Assembly (NCBI RefSeq): GCF_007671685.1
Contig: NZ_VCNL01000001.1
Location: forward strand, 806,001-870,000
Length of the DNA stretch: 64,000 nt
Source of the DNA: Halorubrum salsamenti
Lineage (GTDB): Archaea; Halobacteriota; Halobacteria; Halobacteriales; Haloferacaceae
Direction of reading: 5' to 3'
In this document: piece by piece, positions 48,673 through 58,812 of the stretch
Numbering within the stretch: the first letter of the stretch is position 1
How the letters are laid out: the number at the start of each line of letters is the position of its first letter
Program-made: the position numbers and the translations under genes
The notes under the pieces: model-generated
Told to the model about the DNA's origin: nothing
Database searches by the model: none
The model's input: only the letters and a program-made list of their open reading frames with translations

Positions 48673-51600
48673 ATGACTGGGCCACAATTCCCCGCAAATT
48701 ACGTATCGACCGTCGGGATCCTCTCTCAGGAATCCCCGATCGAAACCGTTGATAACACGTCTCTCAGTCGTATCACCGAAATTCGGTCCACGCTTGAAGA
48801 CGCCCGTGACGCGTACGCACGGGCCGAGTACCGAAAGGCGATCGAAAAATATGAGCAGGTCCGATCGCTCGTGTTCGAACTCGTCGACCCCCGCGACTCT
48901 GCCCCCTGGCACGCGGGATACGACGATACAACGCTTCCGATGGGGGAGGAGGTCTACCGCGCGATTGCTGAAACGGGGCTCCAGCTCGCCGAGGACATCC
49001 GGCGGATTGACTTCAAGCTCGAGTCGCCGGTCGTCTCGCCCGAGACCGAGATCCCATCATCAGAACTCAATCTCGAAGACGTCGGGTACACCAAAGACGA
49101 CCCCCCGCTCGCGGACCTCGATTCGGACATCCGCTCGGGGATCGAGAAGCTCAACAGCGGAGCAACCGCGAGCGCCATCGAGCTCTTTCGAGGGGTCCTT
49201 GACGAGCTTGACGACCCGGCTACGACTGCAGAAAAGGAGACCGCTGGAACCGCTGCGCTCAACTTGAGTACCGCGTTGACGATAGCGAACGACGAACAGA
49301 GAGCAGACGAGGCCGCCGCACGGGCCGAATCGCTCTTCGCGGATGTCGGCGACGAAGTCGCCCTCTCACAGGCACGGCACAACCGGGGCGCAACCCTCTC
49401 GCATCTCGGTGAGCACGGACAGGCGTCGGAACACTTCGAGGAGGCGAGGAGCGCCTACGAAAACACGGTCGAGAACGGGGGCGGAACAGAAGGCGGCGGG
49501 AGATTGCCGCTCACGGAATCCTCGATAGAGCCCATCATCGGCGAACTGCCGTCATCATCGGAGATACTCCCGGGAGAGAGGACCGGCCCCCAAGAACGCG
49601 GGCCGTCGTCGTCCGCCGTCGTGGATCCCGGGTCGATTCAGCCGACGATGGATCTGACGTCACTCTCGTTTCTCGAGGAGCAGGATCCCGAGCGGCTGAA
49701 CATCCGCTGGTCGGACGGGAGCATGGCAGGGATTCCGGCCCCGGCTGACACCGGGTCGGACACCTGGGAATTGGGGGTCAAGGTCGGGAGTGAGGTCCGA
49801 GCGCTGGTCTGGGAGCACGGAAGCCGCCCGGATCCCGAACAGGCGATGGAAACGATCCTCCGCCCCCGGGTCGACGCGACAGGTCTCGAAGACCTCCTCG
49901 TGTGGCCGGAGCATCCTGCCGGCCAATCCGTGTACCTCACACACGTCTACGCGTTCGCCGTCCCGGTTGGGCTGGGTGACTGTCACCGACAGCTCGGCGA
50001 GTACGAACGGGCCGAGGAGTACTACCTGAAAGCGGCGGACTACGAGTACCTGAACCGCGAACTGGAGGCAACGAATCTCTGGGGAAAGCTCGCGAAGAAC
50101 GTCCGGCAATGGGGCGACTCCGTGTACCGCGAGAACGACCTCGAGAAGGCGATGCAGATCTATCGCAAGCTCCTCACGAATCAGGGTTCAGTGCCCCAGT
50201 CGCCGTTGTACCAGAAGGACGCGTTCCAGAAGCCGAGCCGGGAGGCGACTACTGTCATCGAGAACTTAGCGGACCCGAGCTCGGTCGAGGCCAACCCCTC
50301 GATCATGTACCCGATACTCATCACGTGGGCACGCTGGCAGAACCTCAACGCCGGCCTGGATTTCTGGGGGTCGACCTTCATCCCGACGCACACGTTCGAG
50401 TACCTGCGGCAGGTCGCGCGGACGCTGGCGAAGCAAGGCATCCAGGCCGAGCGGTCGTATATCGACTTCAAGTCCCGCGCCGAACGGGAGGAGGCGCGGC
50501 GGCGTGAACTCGAACAGACCGCCGAGATGGCCGAGAAGAAGGTCGAAGTCTCCCGCGAACGCTACGAGGCGAGCAAGGACGAAACGGAGGTGTACGAAGA
50601 GTCACGCGACCTCGCCGAGACACGGCGGCAGAACGCCCAGGACGAGAAGAACAAGTACCAGACTGCGGGCTGGTACCAGTATCGGGCGGAGTCCGCGGCG
50701 GCAGCAGGACGGTCCGGGTGGGACGAAAACGAGATCCGGAAGATGGCGGAGAAGTTCGAGAGCGGTGAGTCGATCTCCGGCTCCGCGGGGAAACGGGCGG
50801 CCGCAGAAACGTATCTCAGTGGTCAGAAGTCCTACGAGTACCAGTTGGAGCGGCTCGAGAACGACGCGGAGGAACTCCGGGAATCGAAACAGGTGGCCGA
50901 GGAACGCCTCGACGTCGCGAAGCACCGCCAGGAGGCGGCGCGGTTGGAGAAGGAAGCGGCGAAGAAACGCGCGGAACTCGCGCGGGACTCGCTGCGCGCG
51001 TTCGAGAACGAGACGTTCACGCCGGAGCTGTGGACGCAGATGGCAGAGTTCATGCGCGACATCGCGCAGACGTACCACGACCGTGCGGTCGAGGTCGCGA
51101 AGCTGATGGAGCGAGCGTACAACTTCGAGAACGACACCGACCACTCGATCATCGGGTCCGATTACGGGATCGGTGAGGAAGGCGGGCTGTTGGGGTCGGA
51201 CGCGCTGTTGACGGACATCGACGGATTCACGCATCGACTCGTCACCGAGACCGGCGGAAAGACGTCGCGATTGAAGGACGTCATCTCGGTCGCGAACGAC
51301 TACCCCTTCCAGTTCCACCAGTTCCAGCAGACCGGCGAGCTGTCGTTCGAGACCTTGCTCTACGACTTCGACCGACGGCACCCAGGGTTCCACGCCCAGC
51401 GTGTTCAGGCGGTCGAACTCGAGATCGCGGGCATCATCCCCTCGACGGGCGTGCGAGGGACGCTCCGAGCGGGCGGGTTCTCGCGGTACCGTCAGGAGAA
51501 CGGCGAGGCGGACGTCCGCATCCACGCGGTGGACACGCTCGCGCTTTCGGGGTACGAGGAGCGACAGGACCACATTCTGTTCCGCGTTGACCCGGAGGAG

Positions 51601-52206
51601 TACGGCCTATTTGAGGGCCACGGCGTCGCGACGACCTGGCACGTCGACCTCCCGCAACGCGCGAACAACTTCGACTTCGACCGCATTCGCGATATCCGGC
51701 TCGTGGTGTACTACGAGGCACAGTACGACCCGGGACTGGCGAAGGAGGTGGAATCCCGACAGCCGCTCCCCGGCGAACTCACGGGGGCGAAAGACTTCCA
51801 GTTGCGATACGACTTCCCGGAGTCGTGGTACGCGATGCTCGACGACGCCACGATGACGTTCGAAGTCACCGATGACCACATGCCACAGACCCAAGAGTCG
51901 TTCAAACTGGACACACTCTCGCTCGTCCTCGAGACGGCCGAGGGCGTCGACGCCTCGAACGTCGACCTGTCGGTGTCATTGCCAGGGAGCGAGTCGGTAT
52001 CGGTGACCACGGACGCCGACGGACAAGTCACGGACAGCGGGACACGTCTCGGAAGCGTTCTCCCCTCCGCCGTCCTCGGTGAGTGGGAGGTATCGATCAC
52101 ACCGCCGGACGGGAGCGCCCTCGCGGACAGCGACGGCGGCCTAGAGGCGGACGCGATTGAGCAGCTCCTCGTCTTGACCGAGTACGACTTCCAGTATTCG
52201 AGGTAA
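48673..52206 (+). CDS. TcA-like toxin-complex subunit with TPR front
   Basis: A 1177-residue protein. About residues 35-290 are helical repeats of TPR type (DAYARAEYRKAIEKYEQVRS, SALTSLG-like LGEHGQASEHFEEARSAYEN), then a Ser/Pro/Gly linker, a mixed domain with more TPR-like helices (LGEYERAEEYYLKAADYEYL), and a very long coiled-coil region (about 595-870; AEREEARRRELEQTAEMAEK). The end matches the TcA pore/TcB-binding region: LMERAYNFENDTDHSIIGSD, GGLLGSDALLTDID, GELSFETLLYDFDRRHPGFH, RVQAVELEIAGIIPSTGVRG, FEGHGVATTWHVDLP. Canonical TcA is about 2500 residues, so receptor domains are missing or replaced. Two bases separate it from the TcB-TcC gene. Confidence 0.87.
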   Translation: MTGPQFPANYVSTVGILSQESPIETVDNTSLSRITEIRSTLEDARDAYARAEYRKAIEKYEQVRSLVFELVDPRDSAPWHAGYDDTTLPMGEEVYRAIAETGLQLAEDIRRIDFKLESPVVSPETEIPSSELNLEDVGYTKDDPPLADLDSDIRSGIEKLNSGATASAIELFRGVLDELDDPATTAEKETAGTAALNLSTALTIANDEQRADEAAARAESLFADVGDEVALSQARHNRGATLSHLGEHGQASEHFEEARSAYENTVENGGGTEGGGRLPLTESSIEPIIGELPSSSEILPGERTGPQERGPSSSAVVDPGSIQPTMDLTSLSFLEEQDPERLNIRWSDGSMAGIPAPADTGSDTWELGVKVGSEVRALVWEHGSRPDPEQAMETILRPRVDATGLEDLLVWPEHPAGQSVYLTHVYAFAVPVGLGDCHRQLGEYERAEEYYLKAADYEYLNRELEATNLWGKLAKNVRQWGDSVYRENDLEKAMQIYRKLLTNQGSVPQSPLYQKDAFQKPSREATTVIENLADPSSVEANPSIMYPILITWARWQNLNAGLDFWGSTFIPTHTFEYLRQVARTLAKQGIQAERSYIDFKSRAEREEARRRELEQTAEMAEKKVEVSRERYEASKDETEVYEESRDLAETRRQNAQDEKNKYQTAGWYQYRAESAAAAGRSGWDENEIRKMAEKFESGESISGSAGKRAAAETYLSGQKSYEYQLERLENDAEELRESKQVAEERLDVAKHRQEAARLEKEAAKKRAELARDSLRAFENETFTPELWTQMAEFMRDIAQTYHDRAVEVAKLMERAYNFENDTDHSIIGSDYGIGEEGGLLGSDALLTDIDGFTHRLVTETGGKTSRLKDVISVANDYPFQFHQFQQTGELSFETLLYDFDRRHPGFHAQRVQAVELEIAGIIPSTGVRGTLRAGGFSRYRQENGEADVRIHAVDTLALSGYEERQDHILFRVDPEEYGLFEGHGVATTWHVDLPQRANNFDFDRIRDIRLVVYYEAQYDPGLAKEVESRQPLPGELTGAKDFQLRYDFPESWYAMLDDATMTFEVTDDHMPQTQESFKLDTLSLVLETAEGVDASNVDLSVSLPGSESVSVTTDADGQVTDSGTRLGSVLPSAVLGEWEVSITPPDGSALADSDGGLEADAIEQLLVLTEYDFQYSR

Positions 52207-52208
52207 TC

Positions 52209-55200
52209 ATGGAAGCAACGTCAGGCGTTCTTGACGAGATCGTGTCGCTGCCCGAAGGCGGTGGCGAGGTGAACGGCCTCGGAGAGCGGTTCCAGCCCGA
52301 CCTGCTGAAGGGGACGGGAAACTACTCGGTTCCGATCGAGGTCCCGGACGTGCCGGACGGCCCGAAGCCGGACCTCTCGCTGGACTACTCGACCGGCGCG
52401 GGCAACGACGTGTTCGGGATGGGCTGGTCGGTCGCGGGATCGATGGCGATCACGCGACGGACGGACGACGGCGTCCCTGCGTACGACGGTACCGACGAGT
52501 TCGCGCTGGGAACCGCGGTTCTTGTGCCGGTCGGCGACGGCCGGTATCGTCCGCGGAGCGACGAGGACGGACGACACATCAGTCGCGGCGACGGCGGTGG
52601 ATGGATCATCCGAACGCCGACCGGTGAGCAGTACGAACTCGGAACGACGGCCACGAGTCGGGTCACAGACGACGAGGGCGATCGCGTGCTGTCGTGGTTG
52701 TTGGCCGAGCGCGAGGACACGGCCGGGAACGTCGTCTCGTACGAGTACGACCACCACCGCAACGCCGCATATCTGTCGCGCATCACGTGGGGGATCTACG
52801 CGGTCGAGTTCGAGTACGAGTCCCGCCCGGACGTCCTCCGGGACGGTCGTGGCGGTTTTGAGGTGACGACGGCGCGGCGTTGTTCCGCGATCGAACTGCG
52901 GAGTGACAGCCTCGATAGCCCGCGGATCGCCCGGTGGACCTTCACGTACGAACAGGCGGACGGCTCCGGGGTCTCGCTCCTGACGGAGATCGAAAAGACC
53001 GGGTACGGCCCGGACGGCGAAACGGAGACGATCCCGCCGGTCCAACTGTCGTACACCGGGCACGACGCGGACGATGCGAGCTTCGACCGCGTGGGCTCAC
53101 CGGACGGGCTCCCGTCACTGGACGATCCGTCGACGACGCTCGTCGATATGACCGGCGACGGGCTCCCGGATGTCCTCGAGACCGGCAGGGACGGCCATCA
53201 CTTCTGGCCGAATCAGGGGGACGGCACGTTCGGCACGCGCCGGTCTGTCCCGATCTCACCGTTCGGGATGGAGCTCGGACGCGCTGGCGTCTCGCTCGGC
53301 GACCTCAACGGCGACGGGGCGGTCGATCTCTTCCGGATGGAGCGGGGGATCGGAACCACCGTCCGAAACGCCGGTGACGGTTCGTGGGTCGACCGGCCGA
53401 CGATGTACCACCAGACGATGGCACTCGACCTGTCCGCGACGGACTCGCGCGTCGTGGACCTCGATGGAGACGGGACCGTCGATCTTCTCCAGTCCGGGCC
53501 GGGCGGCTACTTGCTCGCATACAACCGGGCCGGTGAGGGGTGGTCACCAGCCCACGCCGTGTCGAAGTACGACGAGGTCGGGCCACTGCCCGAGGTCGAC
53601 CTCGGGTCGGACCGCATACACGTCGCGGACTTCACGGGCGACGGCCTGTCGGATATCGCGATCGTTGAATCCGGCCACATCGCGTACTGGCCTCACTACG
53701 GGCGCGGTGTCTGGGGCGACCGGGTCGAGATGGAAACTCCGCCATCGATTCCGGGAGGGTTCGATTACGACCGCCTGTACCTCGCGGACCTCGACCGGGA
53801 TGGGACGACTGACCTGCTGTACGTCGACGACGACACGATCTACTACTGGCTGAACCGGACGGGAACGGGGTGGAGTAGACGCTTCGAGGTCCCGTTCGTC
53901 CCGCCGCCGAACGAGGACGCACTCCACCTGACGGACCTCAACGGGAATGGGATGCAGGGACTCGTCTGGAGCGACCCGGATCGAGACACCGCGGGCGGCG
54001 GCTCGTACCGTCACCTCGACCTCGGTGGAGCGACGAAACCGTACCTGCTGGCGGGGATCGACGACGGAACCGGCCTCCGGACGCGAATCGAGTACACAAC
54101 CACAACCGCGGAACGACGCCGCGATCGCGAGGCCGGCGAGGACTGGGAATCGTATCTACCGTTCCCGGTGCAAGTTGTGGACGCCTACGTGGAAACGGAC
54201 ACGGTGACGGACGGTACCCGACGGTCGGAGCTCCGATACCACGATGGGACGTTCGACGCCGAGTCGGGCGAGTTTCGCGGGTTTGAGCGGGTTGAACTCG
54301 AGGTCGAGGGTGACGATCACGTGCCGACGGTGCTCCAAGAGACGACGTTCCATCAGGGTGGGACGGCCGCCCCCGGCGGATCGTCGGGCTTCTCTCCGCA
54401 AGAGCGTGCCGCGGCCGGGGCCCTTCACGGGCGTCCTCAAGAGACGGTCACGTACGAGATCGCTGACGACGGGACGCGAACGCGGACGAAGAGCGCGACG
54501 ATGACGTACGAGGCACGGCTCGCGTACGCCGACGGGGATGACCTCGTCCACGTACCGGAGTTGCGACGGACGGAGACACGGCTGCACGACCCGGACGCTC
54601 CGGATCGGGTCGACGCTGCAGACTACGAGTACGATGCGTACGGGAACGTGACGAGACGGGTGCGCCGGAGTCGGTTCGCCGACGAGGACCCTTCGGAGGC
54701 GATCGTGCTCGACCGCACGATGACGTACGTCACCAACGAGTCCGAGTGGCTCGTGGGGCTTCGCGCGAGCGAGGAGGTCAGGGACCGAGACGGCCGTCTC
54801 CGGTCGCACACCCTCCGATTCTATGACGGCGACCCGTTCGTCGGACTCCCGAAGGGCGAGGCGACGACCGGCCTCCTCACGCGCGAACGCGAACTCGTCC
54901 TCGCCGACTGGGCACTCCCAGCGGGATATGCCGATGAGATCGAGTCCGACTGGGGTCTCACCCACGACGGCGAGGGATACTATCGGGATTCGAACGCCGT
55001 TGAGTTCGACCACGCAGGCCGGACGGTCGGCCTCCGCACGTCACTCGGGGCTGAGCACCGTATCGAGTACGACGACGACGGATACCCCCAGCGGCTGCGG
55101 CAGGCGGTCGGGACGGACGACGAGGCATCGGTGTCCGCGTCGTACGACCGTCGGACCGGCCAGCCGGCGTCGATCGAGTACGCCCACGGCGCGGAGGCGA

Positions 55201-58175
55201 CGTTCGAATACTCGCCGATCGGACGTTTGCGTGCCAAACACGAGACGGCGAGCGATGGGACGCTCGAACTGACTGGGGCCTTTCGCGTCGACTGGGGCGA
55301 CCCGACTTCCGACCCACCGACCCCGCCGAGTGCGACGAGTTACGAACCGCGGACCGGAGGGACAACGGTCGAGGACCTCTCGGACACAGCCCCGGAGACA
55401 CTCACGGACGTGGACGTGGCCCGGGAGTACTATGACGGCCGCGGGAACCGCCTCCAGCAGGTCCGGCGTGGCGACGATGCCGCCGACGGGTCAAAGCGGT
55501 GGATCGTCGGCCACCGGTCGGCGTACAACGTCCGCGGGGAGACGGCGTGTGAATACCCGAACGTCCTCGTCGACTCGCTGGCGTACCACCCGAACCTGTC
55601 GACGGACGGCGAGGTTGCGTACCAGTATAACGGCTCGGACTCGGTGACGCGCGTTGAGCGACCCGACGGGACCACGGTCCGAATCGACCACTATCCGGAT
55701 CGGACGGAGCGCTGGGAGCCCGGTGTCTCGGCCGACGACTCGCCGATCGTTGAGCGGTTGAACGCACATGGCGAACTCGTCGGAGTCGAACGACCGACCG
55801 GAGACGGCGACGTGAACGGTACTCGGTACGATCGCGACCTCAGGGGACGGATCGTCGCGATTACCGACGCGACGGGCCGTACGTCAACGACGTATACCTA
55901 CGCCGGCCCGGGCCATCCGATCCGCATCGAGCACGCCGACGCGGGGCAGCGGACGTTCTGGTACGATGCCGATGACAATCGCCGGCTCCGGACGGACGCC
56001 CTCGGGCAACGCCTAGCGATGGAGTACGACGCGCAGGGTCGGCTCGTTGAGGCGACCGATGAGACCGATCCGAGCGATCCCACGACGATGCGCACGAAGA
56101 CGTACGACCGGACCCAACTCGTCGAGTCGACCGACGGGGATGTCACCGTCTCCTTCGGATACGATGCGGCCGGCCGGCAGACGATGCGGACGGTCGACCT
56201 GGACGGCGGCGACACGTACACGCTGGAACACGAGTACGGCATTCAGGGCGACCAGAACGCGATCACGTATCCCGACGGCACGCGAGTGAGCTACGCGTAC
56301 GGCGACCACGGCTCGCCGGTCTCGGCGTCCGGTTTCGTCGACGACGTCACCTACGACGCACACGAACGGCCGACGACCATCGCATTCAGCGGGGCCGCTT
56401 CGTGCTCGTATTCGTACGACGGGACCGACCAAGACATGACCGCTGCGACGCTCCGGGACGGAGCCGGGGGCGTCCTCCGGTCGCTCGAGTTCGAGTACGA
56501 TGACGGAGGGAACGTTACCGATATCACGGACGAGTTCCCATCGGAGACGCTCCATCGGCACTTCGAGTACGACCGGCTGTTCAGACTCACCGCCGCGGAA
56601 CGACGCGTCGGTGGTCCGGGAGGCTCGCCGGATGCCCGGGACGAGTACGCGTATACCCCCACGGGCGATCTCACGCGGAATGACGAGTCGATGGCTGGGC
56701 CGATGGAGTACAGCGACCCCGCACACGCGGGGCGACTCACGGACGTCACGTTCGCCGGTGACGACGATCCGACGTCGATTTCCTACGACGCCGCGGGACG
56801 TGTGACGACGTGCGACGACTTGGAGACCCTCGAATACGACATCTTCGATCGGCTCGTCAAGGCCGAGACAGCGGACGGACGGGTCGTCACGTTTGAGTAC
56901 GACGCCGAGGGTACCCGGGTGGAGAAGACCGTCGATACCGGCGAGGAGACGAGGACGACGACGTACGTCGGCGATCGCTACGAGGACAGGCCGGACGGCG
57001 AGAGACTCACCGTCAAGCTCGGGGATCTCACAGTCGGCGTGAAGACGATCCCGGAGGAGGACAGTGACGCGCAGGCCGTCCACGTCCTCACCGATCACCT
57101 CGGGTCGATCGTCGCCGCCTGCGACGACACCGGCTCGGTCGTTCACCAGCAGGTGTACTCGCCGTTCGGTCGAACGATGCGATCGGGGAGTAGCCATAAC
57201 CGCTACCTCGGGCTAGACACCGACACGGACCTCGGGATCGCGCAGTTCGGCGACCGATACTACGCGCCCGAACTCGGACGGTTCCTCACGCCAGACTGGT
57301 TCGTCATCGAGAACCCGCAGCCGGCACTCCGACATCCGCAAGGCCTGAACGCCTATAGTTACGCCGTGAACAATCCCGTGCGGTTCAAGGATCCGACCGG
57401 AAAGTTCGCCTTCCTCGCCGCGGTTGCAATTGGTGCCGCGGCCGGGTTCGCGGTCGGATTCGTCGGCGGGACGGTGTACGGTTTGACGCAGGGTGAGAGC
57501 CTCGGGCAGAGCATGCTCCGCGGGCTTGAAGCCGGCCTGCTGGGTGTCGCTGGGGGCACGCTCGGAGCGCTGACGGGTGGTGCCGCCTTCGGCATTCTCG
57601 GGTTCTCCGCGGTCACCGGCGCCGTGATCGGCGGCGTCGTCGGGGCTTTGAACGGGTACATTAGTGGTGCCACGCAGACGTACCGATGGAGCGATGGCTC
57701 CGGATTCGCCGCGTTCCTCGCCGATTCGACGTGGGGGCTCCCCGGGACGTCACTCGGCCTGCTAGTACACTTCGTCAACTGGACCTTCCACGGCGGAGGA
57801 GGATACGCCGAAGCGGACAGTCGCCGGTCGAATCATCACATCTACGACGGGGGGTTCGCCGTGAAAAGCGACTACGCGCTCACGCAAGGAAACGTCATCA
57901 GCAACCTCCAAGGGAACCGGGGCGCGCTGTATCGACACGAGCAACTCCACGTCACACAGAGCCGCGTCTTCGGTCCGATCTATCAGGGCCTGTACGCCGG
58001 CTGGCTCCTCGTCGGCGGCGTCGCGGGGTTCTTCATCGGCCTGGGAACCGATCAGGATCTCGGTCAGGACATCGAGGACGTCGCGTACTTCGACAACCCA
58101 TGGGAAACGTGGGCGTACCAACAAGAGGGGCCGTCAGACAACGTAGGCGGGACGCTCAGCTGGAACAACGGGTGA
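52209..58175 (+). CDS. TcB-TcC fusion: SpvB, beta-propeller, Rhs shell and HExxH payload
   Basis: A 1988-residue protein. Residues 1-285 are a SpvB/TcB domain (SLPEGGGEVNGLGERFQPDL, DLSLDYSTGAGNDVFGMGWS). About 295-600 are FG-GAP/VCBS propeller blades (DMTGDGLPDVLE, DLNGDGAVDLFR, DFTGDGLSDIAI, DLDRDGTTDLLY). About 605-730 match the TcB middle domain (KPYLLAGIDDGTGLRTRIEY, LPFPVQVVDAYV). About 750-1680 are YD/Rhs repeats, closing with the Rhs core RYYAPELGRFLTPDWF and YAVNNPVRFKDPTGK (1682-1731). The 257-residue C-terminus has a Gly/Ala hydrophobic part and RHEQLHVTQ (His 1910, Glu 1911, His 1914) with a likely third ligand Glu 1966, a zincin-type payload. No signal peptide is visible. Confidence 0.92.
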   Translation: MEATSGVLDEIVSLPEGGGEVNGLGERFQPDLLKGTGNYSVPIEVPDVPDGPKPDLSLDYSTGAGNDVFGMGWSVAGSMAITRRTDDGVPAYDGTDEFALGTAVLVPVGDGRYRPRSDEDGRHISRGDGGGWIIRTPTGEQYELGTTATSRVTDDEGDRVLSWLLAEREDTAGNVVSYEYDHHRNAAYLSRITWGIYAVEFEYESRPDVLRDGRGGFEVTTARRCSAIELRSDSLDSPRIARWTFTYEQADGSGVSLLTEIEKTGYGPDGETETIPPVQLSYTGHDADDASFDRVGSPDGLPSLDDPSTTLVDMTGDGLPDVLETGRDGHHFWPNQGDGTFGTRRSVPISPFGMELGRAGVSLGDLNGDGAVDLFRMERGIGTTVRNAGDGSWVDRPTMYHQTMALDLSATDSRVVDLDGDGTVDLLQSGPGGYLLAYNRAGEGWSPAHAVSKYDEVGPLPEVDLGSDRIHVADFTGDGLSDIAIVESGHIAYWPHYGRGVWGDRVEMETPPSIPGGFDYDRLYLADLDRDGTTDLLYVDDDTIYYWLNRTGTGWSRRFEVPFVPPPNEDALHLTDLNGNGMQGLVWSDPDRDTAGGGSYRHLDLGGATKPYLLAGIDDGTGLRTRIEYTTTTAERRRDREAGEDWESYLPFPVQVVDAYVETDTVTDGTRRSELRYHDGTFDAESGEFRGFERVELEVEGDDHVPTVLQETTFHQGGTAAPGGSSGFSPQERAAAGALHGRPQETVTYEIADDGTRTRTKSATMTYEARLAYADGDDLVHVPELRRTETRLHDPDAPDRVDAADYEYDAYGNVTRRVRRSRFADEDPSEAIVLDRTMTYVTNESEWLVGLRASEEVRDRDGRLRSHTLRFYDGDPFVGLPKGEATTGLLTRERELVLADWALPAGYADEIESDWGLTHDGEGYYRDSNAVEFDHAGRTVGLRTSLGAEHRIEYDDDGYPQRLRQAVGTDDEASVSASYDRRTGQPASIEYAHGAEATFEYSPIGRLRAKHETASDGTLELTGAFRVDWGDPTSDPPTPPSATSYEPRTGGTTVEDLSDTAPETLTDVDVAREYYDGRGNRLQQVRRGDDAADGSKRWIVGHRSAYNVRGETACEYPNVLVDSLAYHPNLSTDGEVAYQYNGSDSVTRVERPDGTTVRIDHYPDRTERWEPGVSADDSPIVERLNAHGELVGVERPTGDGDVNGTRYDRDLRGRIVAITDATGRTSTTYTYAGPGHPIRIEHADAGQRTFWYDADDNRRLRTDALGQRLAMEYDAQGRLVEATDETDPSDPTTMRTKTYDRTQLVESTDGDVTVSFGYDAAGRQTMRTVDLDGGDTYTLEHEYGIQGDQNAITYPDGTRVSYAYGDHGSPVSASGFVDDVTYDAHERPTTIAFSGAASCSYSYDGTDQDMTAATLRDGAGGVLRSLEFEYDDGGNVTDITDEFPSETLHRHFEYDRLFRLTAAERRVGGPGGSPDARDEYAYTPTGDLTRNDESMAGPMEYSDPAHAGRLTDVTFAGDDDPTSISYDAAGRVTTCDDLETLEYDIFDRLVKAETADGRVVTFEYDAEGTRVEKTVDTGEETRTTTYVGDRYEDRPDGERLTVKLGDLTVGVKTIPEEDSDAQAVHVLTDHLGSIVAACDDTGSVVHQQVYSPFGRTMRSGSSHNRYLGLDTDTDLGIAQFGDRYYAPELGRFLTPDWFVIENPQPALRHPQGLNAYSYAVNNPVRFKDPTGKFAFLAAVAIGAAAGFAVGFVGGTVYGLTQGESLGQSMLRGLEAGLLGVAGGTLGALTGGAAFGILGFSAVTGAVIGGVVGALNGYISGATQTYRWSDGSGFAAFLADSTWGLPGTSLGLLVHFVNWTFHGGGGYAEADSRRSNHHIYDGGFAVKSDYALTQGNVISNLQGNRGALYRHEQLHVTQSRVFGPIYQGLYAGWLLVGGVAGFFIGLGTDQDLGQDIEDVAYFDNPWETWAYQQEGPSDNVGGTLSWNNG

Positions 58176-58812
58176 ACGGGGACCCGCCTACGTCGGCGGT
58201 CCGGAAGCCGCTTGACCGGTATCGGGGCTGATGACAGCCACTCATGTCGCTCCGTCGCGACGTCGAGCCTACCGGTCAAAAGCGGTATCGTGCGGCGCCG
58301 GAGTCATCCGCGTCCAGCGAGGATTCCGGACGGCAGCGACCGAGATGCGGGTGTTGTCAGTCAAGCATTATTTCAAACCGATTTCGTTAGGCCAGTCGTT
58401 TAATTATCCGGATACGGCGGCTTCGGGGAAATCAACTCGAATATCCTTGTGATACGTTATCAAACATACAGGTACAGAGACGTTACTATGCTAATATATT
58501 TATACCAATCTTTTCAAAAAGTAAATGGATCCCCATGAAAATTCCTCTAGCTCAACCCACGTATTCCGAGCCAAAGACGGTGTGTGGCCGCAGGGGAATT
58601 CCGGTCGATGATCGGTGTTCGGATCCGACGGACCGTGACCGTCCCACCGCGAAAATTGAACACCCCGTCCGCCGGCTCCGAGCCAGTACGCACTGGAAAG
58701 AGGCCTTCCCCACGGGACTATCTCCGGCTTCTCGTAGGCGGTCCGTTCAGTGCGAAGGCGCCCACTCGCTCGCTTTACGAGCCGCAACCGACGGTGGAGA
58801 CCCGCGTCACTT
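58176..58812. other. 637-base gap, partly AT-rich, with possible remnants
   Basis: No supported gene. From about 58380 to 58560 the base composition is much more AT-rich than the rest of the window and contains ATATATTTATACC (about 58493-58505), a good TATA-like sequence. A frame of 94 codons starts just downstream at 58535 (MKIPLAQPTYSEPKTVCGRR), but its second half is Arg/Pro-rich and overlaps the next gene; it may be a remnant or a short orphan. A 73-codon frame at 58231-58452 is equally weak. Confidence 0.5.
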
